From assembly GCA_038502055.1 (NCBI GenBank), contig JAXRKN010000038.1:434001-498000 (forward strand): DNA of 64,000 nucleotides. The letters run 5' to 3'. This DNA is from Tanytarsus gracilentus (Eukaryota; Arthropoda; Insecta; Diptera; Chironomidae). The position numbers and the translations under genes were made by a program. The notes beneath the pieces were generated by a model. It worked only from the letters and a program-made list of their open reading frames with translations. It did no database searches and was not told the DNA's origin. Below are positions 45,707-59,500 of this stretch, one piece after another. Every line of letters starts with the position of its first letter. Position 1 is the first letter of the stretch.

Positions 45707-48700
45707 TTAACGGACTTTCTTAACAATTATGTCGATCAATTGATCGCATCTGTCACTCTTGCCGCGAAAGTCCTTGGGGTTGGGACCAATCATTTGGATG
45801 AATTGAGGGATGTCGGCGGAGACCTGATTAAGAAAAATTTAAAAATTGTTAATCATTTGTTCAAAATTTCAAATATTAAAAAACAATTTTGAACTTACGA
45901 AAACAAATTTTGACAAAGCTTTCAAAACTCTGAACAAAAATTCCTCGCTCGGATTCGAGTTCAAAAATTGTAAAATTGCCATCGTAATCTCAATGGCGAT
46001 GTCATCAAATACCTTAAAAATATTGAATTAATTAGTTAATTTCTTAATAAATTTAAAAAATCATCGATGAATGCATTTTCGAGTTTCGATCATCACCTTC
46101 GACAAACATCCCTTTGGCAATAAATTTCGCAATTTTTTAGCGTGATGCAATTTCTGTGAAAGACATTAAAAGCACCAGCTTTTCCTCAAAAATAATTTTG
46201 ACAAATCAATCAAAGACACAAAAATGTTAATAGAAAAAAAAATTGCGATAGCTCGAAAATGCATTAGAGACATCGAGATGAAATAATAAAGAGAAGATAA
46301 AAAAGCAACTTGATACTTTACAACAGTCTTTACTTCCTTAATGCCCAAATTGTAGGTCAAGGCGGTGCCGATTTCTTGAAGTTGTGGACACGCTGATAAA
46401 AGGCAATGAACGACGACTTTTGTGGTGGCTCGAATATTTGAAACTGTCTGACCAGCCGAAGCCCATTCGCTAATGTATAAAAGCCACTCACTTGCATTTG
46501 AGTTTTCGAATAAATTGCAAACCTAGAAGAAAAATTTCGATTGATTATTTTAAGAGTTTTTAAAATAAACTCACAAATAACGCAACCGCCTGTTGCTCTT
46601 CGGGTTTGATCTTCTCAATATCTAATAAATATCCCATCATAACGTGATCGCGTCTGTCTTGATGTAGCAATAAGATGACGTCATCCTTCAAAGCGGCGAA
46701 AGCGAGAGAGCGAAGTAAATGAACTCTAGCGTCGGTCGACACTTGAGGGTCTCTCAAAATTCGACCGAGAAACACGAGAAAAACATCGCTAAGTGCCCAG
46801 CATCCATCACCGAGCAGAAGATATTGATGAAGTTCCTCCATCGCGAGCTAAGTTTTAAATAATTTAATTTAATTTCAATGAATTTAAAAATATAAAATTA
46901 AATTACCTGTTCGTCTTCTGATAAATTTCCATCGACAATTTTCACTAATTCTTCGAGTTCATATTTTGGCTGAATTAAATTTAAAATTAATTATCAAATA
47001 AATTAGATTAAAATCCACTCACATCGATCTCCTTAAAGACAATCGGTGGTTCACGATTTTTCTTTCGTTCCTCTTCCAAACGACGTTCCTCAGCTTCCTC
47101 TTCTAATACTTTTTCAGATGGAAGCATTTCGGAGTGAATAATTGGAGTCTCAGAGCTGGCTCCATTTGTATCCTCAATCTCAGACATGCCTGTTGAATTG
47201 TATTCGCTGCTATCACTGAATGTCACTCGATTCGATTTCTTTTCCTTCTTCCTTTTCTTCTCCTTTTTGCGTTCTTTCTTTGCGAACTTTTCTTGATTTT
47301 GTTTGCGACGCTCTTCGAGTTCCGTTGACTCTTTTTTTAATTGTTCAATTTGTGTATTAATTTCAATGAAGTCGGGCGATGGCTCACGTGCCGAAAATGT
47401 ACTTTGTGGCTCAAACGAAAAATTCGTGTTGCCGTTGGATATTTGACCAATTGAGTCTGGCGAAATTAATCAATGTCAAGAGTGTGAGTAACAAAGAAAT
47501 TTTAAGTCATTCACCTATGAGAGGTCCTATCGATTGTCCCAGAGGCGTCGATAGAAATTCTTGCGGTAAATCTAAAATATATTTCGGTATCGATGAACCG
47601 CACAAAAATTGACACAAGTCTTCCGTGAATGTGTTGCAATTATGCTTCAAGAGCGAATAACTCGATCCCCTGTAACATAAAAAAATTCCTCTCTCACTCT
47701 CTCGAATAAAAATAAATTTTCTTTTCACTCTCGCTCACCTAAATGTGCTCTCCGCTAATCCTCGCAAATAATCTTTAAATACTTGATATGGAATAAAAGT
47801 TTCGCCGACTTTATCAACCTTTGTTGGATTGCCCAGCACTGTAGTTGCCTGAAAATCAACAAAGATTTCACAATGAGGATGGAAAATTTTCAAAATAGTT
47901 CAGCAAAAAAAAATTTTCTTCCTCTTACACCGCAAAAAAAAAAGAAAAAGAGACACGCTGACGTGCTGAACGTTGTTACTTTAAGTAAATTTGAGAGAAA
48001 ACTGAAAAGTGAATTCGTGTCTCGCGGAAGAAAAACCTTTTTTTGAGGGAAAATGTTCTATGAGAAAAATAAAACCCGATCGCAACAAAGATGATCACAT
48101 TGCCGGCACAAGTCGAGACCGTTAATCTCACAATTTTCATTTAATTACGCATCATTGTCAAATCAACGAGCTGAACCTGTAGATGTGATCAAGTGTATGG
48201 TGTGTGGAAATTCACAAAAATTTTCTTTCCCAAAAATAGCACTCGACAATCTTCGTCACTTTGGAGTACGAAGTCATCGTCGAGAGAAGAGTGAAAAGTA
48301 CGGAGAGGGAAAAAACAGCGGTAAAGAAATTTTCACACATTTTCCTTCTCTCCGCTCTCATGTAAAAATTTCATTCGCGTGGTGTTTTTGCGATCTTTAT
48401 TTTTATACAATTCAGATGAAAATAAATAAAATCTTTCTTTAATTTTGCACCTATCTCTTAAATTTAGCATCACTTAATCATCATAATAGAGGATGACTAT
48501 AAAAACTTGATCACTATCATCTAGAAGTTTAATTAAAATTATCGTATTTTTTGCAGGGGTTGGAACACTTAAACTGATTTTAAACAAAATTAAATTTTTA
48601 GTTAATTTAGAAATAATTTTTAAGTGAATTTTTTCTTACTGCACATTTAACAAAAGTTGAACTTAAAAATGCGTTTCAAAAATTAATTTAATAAATTTTA

Positions 48701-49514
48701 ATTGTAAAAAAATTCCAATCATAAATTTAAATGTTCCACCCCCAATTAAGCACGTGTCGATGGAATGCAACAAGTATTTCACAACAATAAAATCTTTCAT
48801 CGCTATAGTGCAATTAAGTTTTCTCAAATTTCAGTCCTCCGCAGTAATAATTAAATTATTCTATACACCAAACGATGCAATAAGGAAGACAAAAGAACTG
48901 CATTTAATTCTCGCACAAAAAATATTAATTTCGATCCTTTAAGAGGGTCGTTAACGTCTCTCGAATCGAGACGGGAAAAACAACGAAAAATCTTTTTCCA
49001 CAAAGAGAAATTTGCCTACAAAATTTTCTTGCTCTCAGATTTATTAATAAGTTTTTGAACTCATTTCATGTGACGACTTTTTTAGTTTATGTTTTTTACC
49101 TCTTGAAATAAATGTAGGAAATGACACTTTTACTTGTAAAGTGAGACAAATGGAAATTATGCCTACAAAAAAATTAGCGTTCAAGAGCTTTTCTTTCAAC
49201 ACTTTTTGCGCAAATATCGACTCAAGGAAATTATCGTGAAGAGGAAGGACAACCGAGAAAAAAATACTCACTGGTGAACACGATGTTATGCCTTGAGCTC
49301 CATAGAAATATTCGCGTCCAAACACCACCACAGCCGTATGCCAAATTCCGTCGATTTTACGTCCTTAATTGAGGATGTATAAAATAAATTTTTGGAAAAA
49401 TTTGTTTACGAAAAGAGAGCACCCACCTAAAAACATCGGTGACATCATAGCTGCCATTCCTTGCGTCATATCGTAAATGTAGAGACTCACGCTGTGACTA
49501 CCAAAATCATCCAT
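45707..49514 (-). CDS. PPPDE (DeSI-type) isopeptidase fused to a PUL domain
   Basis: Exons: 49514-49427, 49363-49272, 47848-47739, 47669-47515, 47456-47023, 46969-46907, 46847-46575, 46522-46322, 46012-45899 and 45823-45707; 548 aa, in frame throughout. The N-terminal PPPDE papain-like domain has the catalytic pair His38 (GIWHTAVVVFG) and Cys108 (LKHNCNTF), matching human DESI1 positions. A linker with a Lys/Glu-rich coiled coil follows, then a helical-repeat PUL domain (EELHQYLLLGDGCWALSD ... ITMAILQFLNSNPSEEFLF). DeSI enzymes remove SUMO or ubiquitin-like tags or act on lipidated proteins; PUL domains in PLAA/Ufd3 bind p97/Cdc48. A link to p97 is therefore a reasonable inference. Human DESI1 (168 aa) lacks the PUL part. 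Confidence 0.88.
47849..49271. other. long intron of the DeSI-PUL gene
   Basis: 1.4 kb, AT-rich. It contains a short inverted-repeat element at 48553-48746. No coding exon was recognised. Confidence 0.5.
48553..48746. repeat. short inverted-repeat element, GGGG-tipped family
   Basis: The left tip GCAGGGGTTGGAACACTTAA pairs with the right tip, AATTGGGGGTGGAACATTTA on the reverse strand. The core is AT-rich. Confidence 0.5.
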
Positions 49515-51354
49515 TTTCACGTTGTTTATTCCTGTAAAAAATATACAAAAAATTCTTTGTAATTTTATTTCTCGTCTGAAGATTCACAAAGACACGAAGT
49601 CAGTCCACTTTTTTTTGATTGTGAAAAAAGGCTTTTTCTACGTGGCTCAAAAATTCTTGGATTGCGTCCAATAAAAGTTTTGACGGTCAATTTATAACTT
49701 TTAACATTCCAGCACAAATTGATGATTTACAACTCAACTTAGTGCGCATCTAATTGAGCGCTTTTCACTGAATTATAATTTCTCTCACTAAAAATAAACA
49801 CAAAAAGCTGGTAGTAAATTTTAACTATTATGCAAGCTGTTTCACCTGATCATTTTTTTTCTACTATTTTTATTTACAAATTTTTCAAAGTCTTTGAGTG
49901 CAACCCAACACTGTTTTGGCTGAGAGATCAAGTCGTAAATCAATTTAAATCCCAATTATTTCTCTCATTAAAGCCTTTTTTAAATTTCGTGATTTTGCAA
50001 CTTAATCTAACCTTATCAAACTTTTCAATGAATCACTTTAAAAGATTTTTTTTGCACAAAATTTTTTTTAAGTTTCGACGTTCTTCAATGTTTTACTTCA
50101 ACTGAAAATATTTTTCATTTTTCCTCGACGATTATTTAGATTTTCTTTTTTACTTCTTTCCACCACAAGAGAAACACCTCAAGATTTTCTTCTTGTAAAC
50201 TTTTATTTCTGCGATGTTTGAGTATGCGTTTGATGAAGAAGTGTGCACTTTCCTTCATTTCATTAAACTCACATGGACTAGAACGGCTTATTTATTTATG
50301 AAAATCATCTTTAATTAATTTGTTGAGAAATGAACATTTTGATATATGCTCAAGAGCGTGCATAAACGCATTGCATAAATTTTCATTCGTGGGTTGCCAA
50401 AAAATTCAGTTTCAAGGTGAGAACATTTAGAATTTTAATTTTTATGGTAAATTTTTTTTCAAAATTTGATTGTTAAAAAAGTTTAAATTTAAATTTATCT
50501 AATCTTTAAATAATTTTTTAAAAATTAAATTAGGTATAACCATAATTTACTTTACATTAGAAGTTCCTTAAAAAATTGAATGAAATTAACAAATAAAATT
50601 AGACTATTTTTTAGAAAAATATTTTAATTAATTTAAAAAAAACTTAAACCCTTCAAGTAAACACTCCTTTTCTCTTAATTCGCTATGACGCCATTTGTTC
50701 TCATTAATTGATCTCAGAGAGGAAAGTGAGACGCATAGTTTGAAGAAAGGAATTTCGCACGCGATACACTCGACCACGCGTTCATACTCGGTTAACGTAA
50801 TAAATGAATCAGCTTAGACGTCAAGCGATGAAAAATTTATTGTTTTTTTTCGGCAAAAAATACTGAATGAATATTTTGTTTCAGCTTTAATTTGAGTTAA
50901 ATTTTTATTGATTAGAATGAGTGAATTAATGAAATGTTCAAGGGTAAAAATAAAAATATGCAAGAGATGTTAAAACCTTGAAACATGATGATATAGCACA
51001 AATATTTAAGCAGACGAAGGTTTCACAATTGTCAAGAAATCTTACGTACTCTAATTTTTTTTGAAATTATCTTCAACTCAGGTGTCAATTACAATTAGAA
51101 CTCTTCAATTCAAGTGACCGTTACTGAATGAATTTGTAAGGAAAAGAAAATCACCGAAAGATATTTTTAAATCACTTTTGTTTATTGAAAGTTGAGGCCC
51201 CTCTGACTGGTCAGAAATCCGCATGTGTTAGGTAAAAAAAGATTTTTTAAAAGTAAATGACTTGAATGTTAGCCGATTACTGAGAAACATTTTGATTTTT
51301 TCATTTCATTTCAGTTCAATTTTTATTTGTTAACATTTTAAAAATATTTTAAGG
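49515..51354. other. divergent intergenic region, DeSI-PUL and F-box gene
   Basis: 1.8 kb, AT-rich, with the 5' sides of both genes. Nothing specific was recognised. Confidence 0.45.
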
Positions 51355-52539
51355 ATGGAAAATTTATCTAAAGACCCTCTTGAACATTTCATCCAAACCC
51401 CTCACATAATCGAAAATGTCATTGATAACCTGAGTGTTAAGGAATTGTTAAATTTAGCTCTCATTAATTCATCCTACTCTAAGTTTGTGACTGAATCAAA
51501 AACCTTTAGGAGAAAAATTAAACTAAAAATTAATCGACAGCTGTTTAAAAATAATTACTATGCTCTGGCTGCCAGCGAGAGGAAGCATAAAAATATTCAG
51601 ATCAATCTCAATTTCAACTGTGACCAGAAATTCTTCAAACTATTAGAGAAATTTAGAGATTTAAAATTTTTAGAGCTATCAAATGGAGTTCTTTCGACGA
51701 GTGAATTTTGCACGATTGTGGAGGCTTTTGATGATCTACAAGAATTAATTTTAGACGACATCACATTTGAAGATTTAAATCTTGATGAAGTGAAAAATCT
51801 TAAAAATTTATCAAAGCTGAAATCTCTAAAAATTCAAGCCATCCCCGAAGAACTCGTTCATCCTCTTTTAATACAATGTAACAGTCTTAAGCGTCTCTCA
51901 ATCAAACAACTATCAAGAAAAGCTCCTTTCGACGAGTTACTGAAGCTTTTGTCAACCGATGTAAAATTTAAACTTGAAGAATTCGAGATTTCCGATTACG
52001 GTTATTACAACTTTGATCAGCAAAAGCTCGGCTTGTGGTGCTTTCTCGAGAAAAACTTTGAAACATTGAAAGTTCTCGAGTTTGATGTTTGGATAGGAAT
52101 TTTATCGCTGAAACTTGTTTTTCAAATGCCACATCTGAAAAAATTGCGACTCTATGAAATCGCTCACGCCGATAAAGAAATTGTATGGGATAAAATTGAG
52201 ATTCCGCCGAATTATAAACTCGACTACTTAAATATTCAAGATTACTCACACAACGAGAAGTTACTTACGAGCATTTTGAAAGCTTCCACAAAAATCCATG
52301 TTCTGGAAGTTTATTCATTGAGTCATAATGACATTCGAGAAATTTCGGTGCACTGCTGTGAGCTGAGGGAATTAAATGCCTTTTTTTTGGATATCAATGA
52401 CGACTTAATGTTCCAGAATAATCTTCTCAAAAATCTCAATCGATGCAACGTGACCGTTAGCGATGATCTAAAAAGAACAATCATGAATCGAAATGAGAAC
52501 GAAAGATCACATTTGGAAAAATTGCTGCTGGCAAATTGA
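51355..52539 (+). CDS. single-exon F-box-like / leucine-rich protein
   Basis: 394 aa from one uninterrupted frame. Residues about 15-50 (HIIENVIDNLSVKELLNLAL) fit an F-box. The rest is a run of leucine-rich segments in irregular repeats (LKFLELSNGVLS, LQELILDDITF, LKSLKIQAIP, LKRLSIKQL, LKVLEFDV, LKKLRLYEIA, LDYLNIQDY, HVLEVYSLSH). Such proteins are substrate adaptors of SCF ubiquitin ligases. The absence of introns, when neighbours have many, suggests a recent or fast-evolving copy; fly and midge genomes carry expanded families like this. No named ortholog recognised. An AT-rich tandem repeat follows the stop. Confidence 0.75.
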   Translation: MENLSKDPLEHFIQTPHIIENVIDNLSVKELLNLALINSSYSKFVTESKTFRRKIKLKINRQLFKNNYYALAASERKHKNIQINLNFNCDQKFFKLLEKFRDLKFLELSNGVLSTSEFCTIVEAFDDLQELILDDITFEDLNLDEVKNLKNLSKLKSLKIQAIPEELVHPLLIQCNSLKRLSIKQLSRKAPFDELLKLLSTDVKFKLEEFEISDYGYYNFDQQKLGLWCFLEKNFETLKVLEFDVWIGILSLKLVFQMPHLKKLRLYEIAHADKEIVWDKIEIPPNYKLDYLNIQDYSHNEKLLTSILKASTKIHVLEVYSLSHNDIREISVHCCELRELNAFFLDINDDLMFQNNLLKNLNRCNVTVSDDLKRTIMNRNENERSHLEKLLLAN

Positions 52540-53572
52540 AGTATATAAGGATTAAATTTTATACATACAAGCAGATAATAAATAAATTACGTAAAAATAT
52601 CTTATTGACACGAAAATTTAATAAATGTTTCAAAAATCTTCTTTTCTTTGTATATAAAGAGAAAAATACTTCTTATATACTTTATAAATTCGTTATATAC
52701 TTTAATTATATTCCTTATATACTTTATAAATTTAATTTCCTGTTTAAGAAACAAAACAAAAATTAATCTGAATTTTAATCGTCTGATTTATTTTTCCTTT
52801 CGAAAAATTTTAAAAAAACTTAGGAGATAAGAAAATTCAATTGTTTTTATGACACATACATACAATGTACATAATATAGGCTAACTAAATAGAATTTACA
52901 AGTTTAAAAGAAAAGAAGTTAAAATTGAACATAATTCCTAGCTAAATAAATAAACCTAAGAATTAATTAAGTTATAATTTGTATTTTTTTTAAACTATTT
53001 ACAGAAATCTAAAGCTAAAATTATTTTCCATTCTTCTTTTCATCATTCAACTGCATTCAAAATATTAGCAAAAAAAATTTTTATCATCAGATCTTAAATT
53101 TATTAGATACGTTCAATAATTTATAGCGTAAATTTTTCTTTCTTGAAGGCACTTTTAAAATTCTCATGATTTCAAATTTTTTTTTCATTTCGCGAAAGAA
53201 AAGCAGACTGCGTGTCGCGTCGAGGAAAAATTTTAAAGGCAGTGTATACGATTAAAAAAAATCATTATCATTATATATTTCAAAATTTATGAAGGCAATC
53301 AATTTTTCATTATTTCTTTTTTGAAAGGCAATATAAAGATAAGCGAGCGTGGGTTCTGCACTAATTCTTCATTCCTTTCAGCACATTCACCACCTCACTT
53401 GTGTGTATTATCAAATAGTTAAAATACCAAAAAAAATATAACAACGATAACAATGATACTTTTTTTTTCTTTATGAATTACGGCTCAATAAGCTATGGGT
53501 AGATATTGCACAAGCTACAAATTTTATGCTAGTCGCTTAAATGAATGAAAATTTGGTTGTTGACTTAATTTC
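52540..53572. other. convergent intergenic region, F-box gene and Kibra
   Basis: It holds both 3' UTRs. At about 52672-52737 the unit TTATATACTTTATAAATT occurs three times with variation (a small tandem repeat). Confidence 0.55.
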
Positions 53573-56500
53573 TTAGACCTCTACGCCATTTCTATCGTCA
53601 TCTCTCGCAGCACTACTGCCGCCGCTTGCAATTGGTAGTTCAGGTACAGATGCGTTACCGCGACGAGTAAAGAATGCCATCTTTTCTCTATAAAAAAAAT
53701 TTAAAAATCAATTAGCAAAAATAATTTAAAACACTTCAAATTCACTCTCGAAACTCACTTGAACGAAATCATGTCGGGTTTGGTCTTATCAACCTTAGCT
53801 TTTCGTAGCCTATAAATCTCTTTCGATGTCTTGCGCAATAATTTCTGCACTCGTTTGTCTTCCTCGGAATTGAGACTGCATGCATGAACGAGTGACTTGA
53901 ATTCCTCATTTTCCAATGCCCAATTGGCGATTTGAACGTCATTTGCATCTCGTGCTTGCTCCAATCGCTGCTTTAATTCGCGTAATTTTGTAATCTCTTC
54001 GTTAAGGGACTCCAATCGTGACTGTTGGGCCTTCAAGTCGAGCTCTAAATCGAGACTCGTTCGTGGCGGTATTCCGGGGACTTCTGTTAAAATAAATTAT
54101 TTAGAAATTTGCCATTTAAGTATGAGAAAAAAAAAAGAGTTTTAAACTCACTTGCAGACACGAGACGAGGAACTTTTCCATGATATCTAAGCGATCGTCG
54201 CTCGACTGCGCCACGCCTAAATGGATGAGGTTGTGGCTGAGAAGCGACGGCAGCTGTTATATTGAAATGCATTGCACTGTCGCTATCACTTCGTCGACAG
54301 ATGTAACGAGATTTATTACACGTTGTCACAGCACTTGGTGAAAATGTTTGCGATCGCTTCACTAAGCTGCTTCGATCCTCGACCGGATAGATTTTTGGAT
54401 CGCGCAGCGAAGTCGTCGAAGCTGATGTGCGTTCACGGAGCCTTAACATGTGAGTTCGCTGCTGATGATCGGGCAAGTGTTCAGTATTTGTTTGAGCATC
54501 AACAGTTTCCACATTCATCACGGTATAATTTTGTACTTCATTCATATAAGTTTCAAGCATTTGAGCCGTTGAATCTAATTAAATGAGTTAATTTTATTAT
54601 TTAATAAAAAATTCCGCAAATTTAAATTCACCATCGTCATAGAGCTCATCGAGTTTTCCACCACAAGCTTCTGCCTCCTCATCGTCACTCTCTTCCTCAT
54701 CACTGCACAAGCTAAGCTGTTCCTGCAAGTTCATTGCCAAAACTGCTTGCTGCATCACATCATGGCCTAATTATAAAAATTCTCTTTTGTAATGTCATAC
54801 TCTAAATAAAACGAAATTATGTCATACCTTGATTTCTTGTTAGCGTCGACGTTTGTGATGAAATGATGGTTGACTCATCGGAAGACTCCTCCCTTACGGC
54901 ACTTGCACTTTCATCGCCCTCCGTCTCGATCATATTCTCCCGACTAATTATATTGTACCATTTACAATTTCCATCTTGTTGAGTACTAAATTCAGCTAAA
55001 CTTATTTGAGCGCTTCCCTGCGAAAAGATAAAAAAAAAAGATAAATTAATATTTTTTAATTCGATTAAAGATAATGAGGTTTACATACCACCCAATCCTC
55101 CTTCTGACTAAGCAATATCATAATCTTAATTTGAAGTGACTTCGTGTAGACTTTATTGAGTGAAATCGGAATTTGTACGCTAGCACCGAAGAGGGGTTTA
55201 ACGAATTCATTGAAGGTCTTTGTTCGTAGCACGACAGAATTTCCAGCGACAGCGGGAAGAAGAATGGCTTTAATGTACAATTGGCAGCCGACTGGGAGTG
55301 CTAGCACGGTGAGGTTCCTCGCACGCTCAATTGTGATCAAGAGTGCACTGTCGTCGGACAAATATTTCAATGTGACTTGAATTTGTGCCGACTCTTTGAT
55401 TTGTGTGCCTCTCGATGCCTCAAAGACTCCACTGTCGCCTGCAACAGATTCGTCACTAACAGCCGCTGATACAGAGACTGTGTTTGAAGCGGAAGATGAT
55501 CGACTAAGTGCTGATTGTGGGATGTCCAAGAGTGCCTTCTCATAGATTGGCGACAATGGCTTTTGCTTTGCAAACTCCTGAAGATGTTCCTTTAGTCGAT
55601 GGCAATCGAAAATTGTGCACTGCTGTGATGTGGATGCGAGAGCATCATAAAATCCGGCCGCGGCAAAGGCCTCCTGTGCATTCTCGTACATTGGTTCGGT
55701 GGGTGGTTTGAGTGGTGAGGCGGGTGGAGTTTCCGTAGAGAGACTGCTTCGCGACGATAAAGAAAGATCGGACGCGGAGGGAGGAAGGAAGTATTTAATT
55801 TGCCGCGTTATATCGACCATATCTATTCGCGGCTGCTCCATTAGTGGGTCACCGTAAATATCTAGGGAATTTATTGAATTTTTATTTCTCAGTAAAAAAG
55901 TAAATATTCTTTTATCTTACCCGTAAAGCTTATACCACTCAATGATCCCTTGCTACTCGCTGTCGATAACGAACCCATACTTGAGCCACTACTGCTGATT
56001 GAGAGCGTGCTCGCTGAAACAGATTTTAATTGATTCTCAAGATGCGTCACTTCGCGGAGGGCATCCAAAAGCTCTTGAAGCAAAATCTGTTTTTCCTCTT
56101 GCAATTTCAGTCGAGTTGCGATGCACTGATTTGACTCCTCGTACGCCATATTTAAATCCAACTCGAGTTTCTTGCACATATCTTTAATTCTCTCCATTTC
56201 CTCTTCGGTCTTTGATTTGGGTGAAATGCTGCGATATTCCAGAAGCAATTGTTTCTTCTCCTGGAACAGAAGCAATCGATCTTGATCTGACTCGAGTTCG
56301 CCGGGTCGAATTCTCTCCTCCATGCCTGCCAATTTCTCCTGAATGTCCTTAACTTTCTTTCGATACTCATCGTACTTCATTCGAAGCTTTGCCATTTCAC
56401 GCGATCCAATCGGATAGGCATCGAGACAAATGTCGGTTTGAGATGCGGCAGAAACTCTATCGTGAAGATTAAATGTGCTCGCATCGGGACTCTCCTGTCT

Positions 56501-59500
56501 GAGCTGAAGACGTGTTAGATCCTCTTTGACTTGTGCCAGACTATGCATGAGCTCCTTCTTTTCTCGCTCGCCAATAAGCAAAGATTTTTGTATTTTTTTA
56601 ACCTCTTCGATTATCGCTTGCGCTTCGATGATACTGTAACAACCGGTATGATGATTGCTGAGCTTTAGCTCAACGCCGTGAAGGGTCTCGACTCCTTTCT
56701 GAGTGTAAGTCATTTCGGTTTGAATTCGAGCCATTTCCGTTCGAAGGCGCGATACTCGTTCTTTGGCCAAAACCAGATCAGCTCGCAATAGATCGGGATC
56801 GAATTTTGTGCTGCAGGAGCTGGCTGATGAACACAAACTTGTGCGGCTACATGAGAGAATTTTTAAAATATTTTTTTAGAATTAACCAAAAAAGTTTTAA
56901 TTACCTGGTAGCGAGTGCATTTAGATGATTGTACTCGTCTTGTGCGAGCAGCAGTCGTTGCTGCTTTATATCGTACATCTCTTTCTTTGTCTCTAATTGC
57001 TCCTCGGCCGATGACACATACTCTCGCAGCATATCCTCTTGCATGCCCTTCCATTCTAATCTCGGATCCTCCAACTGTGTACATTGATTATTGTGATTTA
57101 TGTAAAATACGCCGACTTGCGAATCATACGATTCCTCCCAGCCGACCGGGAGTTCATTGCCTATACAATCGGCGAATGATTCAGGTTTTGTATATCTGGA
57201 ATGTGAAAATTTAAAGTTATGGAACTGGAGCAATTGAATTTAAATGAAACATCAACTGTCGACGCTAAATGCATGCTAATCTTATCTGCTGTATAATCTA
57301 AAAAAATTTTATGGGTTTTCAGATAGTTTTTTTTATTGCACAGTTAAACGCGCTACGGCAGCAAATTCCCTGCTTAATTTACTTCTTCTTCTTTTCTGGA
57401 TTATGAAATAATTTGAATGAAAAATAAATCGAATGCAATTTACACGTCGCGATTCGGTTACAACGAAATATAAATCTAGAGCAACAATAAGCTGTGTGTA
57501 TGAGGTCATAAAGTAGGAATTTAATGACGCTAAATTGACTTATAGACGCGATTTAAATTCATATACAAAGAAAAATTAAATATTTTTAAATCTTCTTGCA
57601 CGTAAATGAGTGTCATTTTGTAAGAGATTTCGATTTTGAAATTATTTTAATGTTTTGTAAATTTTAATTAAAGTTTTATTGTTTAAAAGCGTTGGAATTT
57701 GTGAAATTGTTGACTCGATCAATTTAATTTAATAAATTTATGGACGTCAAAGTTTAATTTAAATTTTATAAACTTTTAGTTACTTATAACTAGTATGTAG
57801 CAAAAAGTTTTGTCAGGAGTTTTGTATCTTTTTTATATATCCTATTTATTATAAATATAAATGTTTAATAATATTAATATAATTATAAAATATCTCTTTA
57901 TAAACATGAAAATGATAAATAATATTTTAATAAAATTCTCGACCCTTGTTTATTTACAAAAAAATATCTTTAGAACCCCCATTCAGTTATGTTAGCTGAT
58001 TCTTGCAAAGCCGAAGAATTTTTGAGTAGAAATGAAACATCTGCGTTCATAAAGGCTTTGTCATATCTGAGGCAAAGTCTAAATAATTTATAGAAACGCA
58101 TATTTCTCTCCTTCTCTCATCTATATACCTGCTGTTGATCATCATTTCACAAAAAAGTATAAAAAGATTTCTCAAAAAAAGAAGAAGAGAGAAATGAAAA
58201 AGAATTCAGTGTTTTATAGCGTTCTTTAGGCTGGCTGGTTAAATGAACTGTAAAAATTATACACCAAACATTTATTCTCCCTCGATGCCATACGAACTCA
58301 TACACACACGCGCACGCATCACAAAAAGCGTGTTGTAGGAGCGAGTGTTACTTTTATATTTCACATAAAAGCAAGAATTTTTCATGGAATTCCAATAATA
58401 AAGTGAATGTCATAAAAGACAATCTTTTTTTTCCGTTTATTCGAGTAGTTAAATAATTAAATTGAAATTAAAGCACTCCTCCATTCCATTTCCTCCTTCC
58501 TCGAATGTGTCATTAAATATTTATTCTTCTTCTTCTTATTTAAATAATTTTTTTTTCGGTTGGTCTAGCTCGAGCTGTAATAATAATTGGCATGATATGA
58601 GGCGATAGATATAAATTAAATGTCATCATCGTCGAGGACATAAAAAAGTTAAATTTAAAGGGAATTATCACCCTTTTAACGTGCGAGAGAGTCATTATAT
58701 TTATTGTTACGAAAAGAAAGAAAAGTCAGCGCTTGAACTTCGTCATGTGGATTTGCTTATGAAATGAAATAACAGCAAACAACAAATAAAACGTTTTATC
58801 GCATTCCAGCGCTGATGACGTGCCCATGCTACGACCATTTTTTTTCTTTTTTACTCTCTTTTACTTTTCAAGTTTTGCGGAGAAGGCCGGAAAGTAAATA
58901 CACAATGGAAGTTGATCGAGTCTCCCGCACTTTTTAATTTTTAAATTTTATTTTTTAAGCATAAAATTTAAGTTTTTAAAAATTTGCGGAAAATTGAGTG
59001 TCCCACCCCTAGAATGTTTTGGCATTTAATTTCTTCAATCTCCGCTCGAGAGGTAAACTCTATAAAAATATATTTAAATAAATTACGCGTTTATTTTTCC
59101 ACATTATAATTGTTGTATGTATAAATAAAAGTTCCCATGCCTAAAATGCTGCTGGCTTTAATGTAAGAAAGTGCCGAGGCAAAAAAAAAATAAGTAGAAA
59201 GAGGAAAAAGAGAAAAGAATGTGGCTCAACTTTGTGACTCTGTTTTGCTAGAATAAAAATTCTGATTTTCTCGCGCATATTTTTGGCATGAAAAATTAAA
59301 GTGCATAACTCAACAGCAAATATATCATTCACTTGTGATACAGTTGTTCGTTACTCACACACGACACAAAATTGATCTTCATTTTTTTCCTCCTCTGCCT
59401 GTTTCGCTATGAGCGAACACAATGAACAGTTCATTCCGATGGAATGCGAAAAATGTTCATGAACACACTCGAACGACGATGAAAAAAAAATCAAGAGAAA

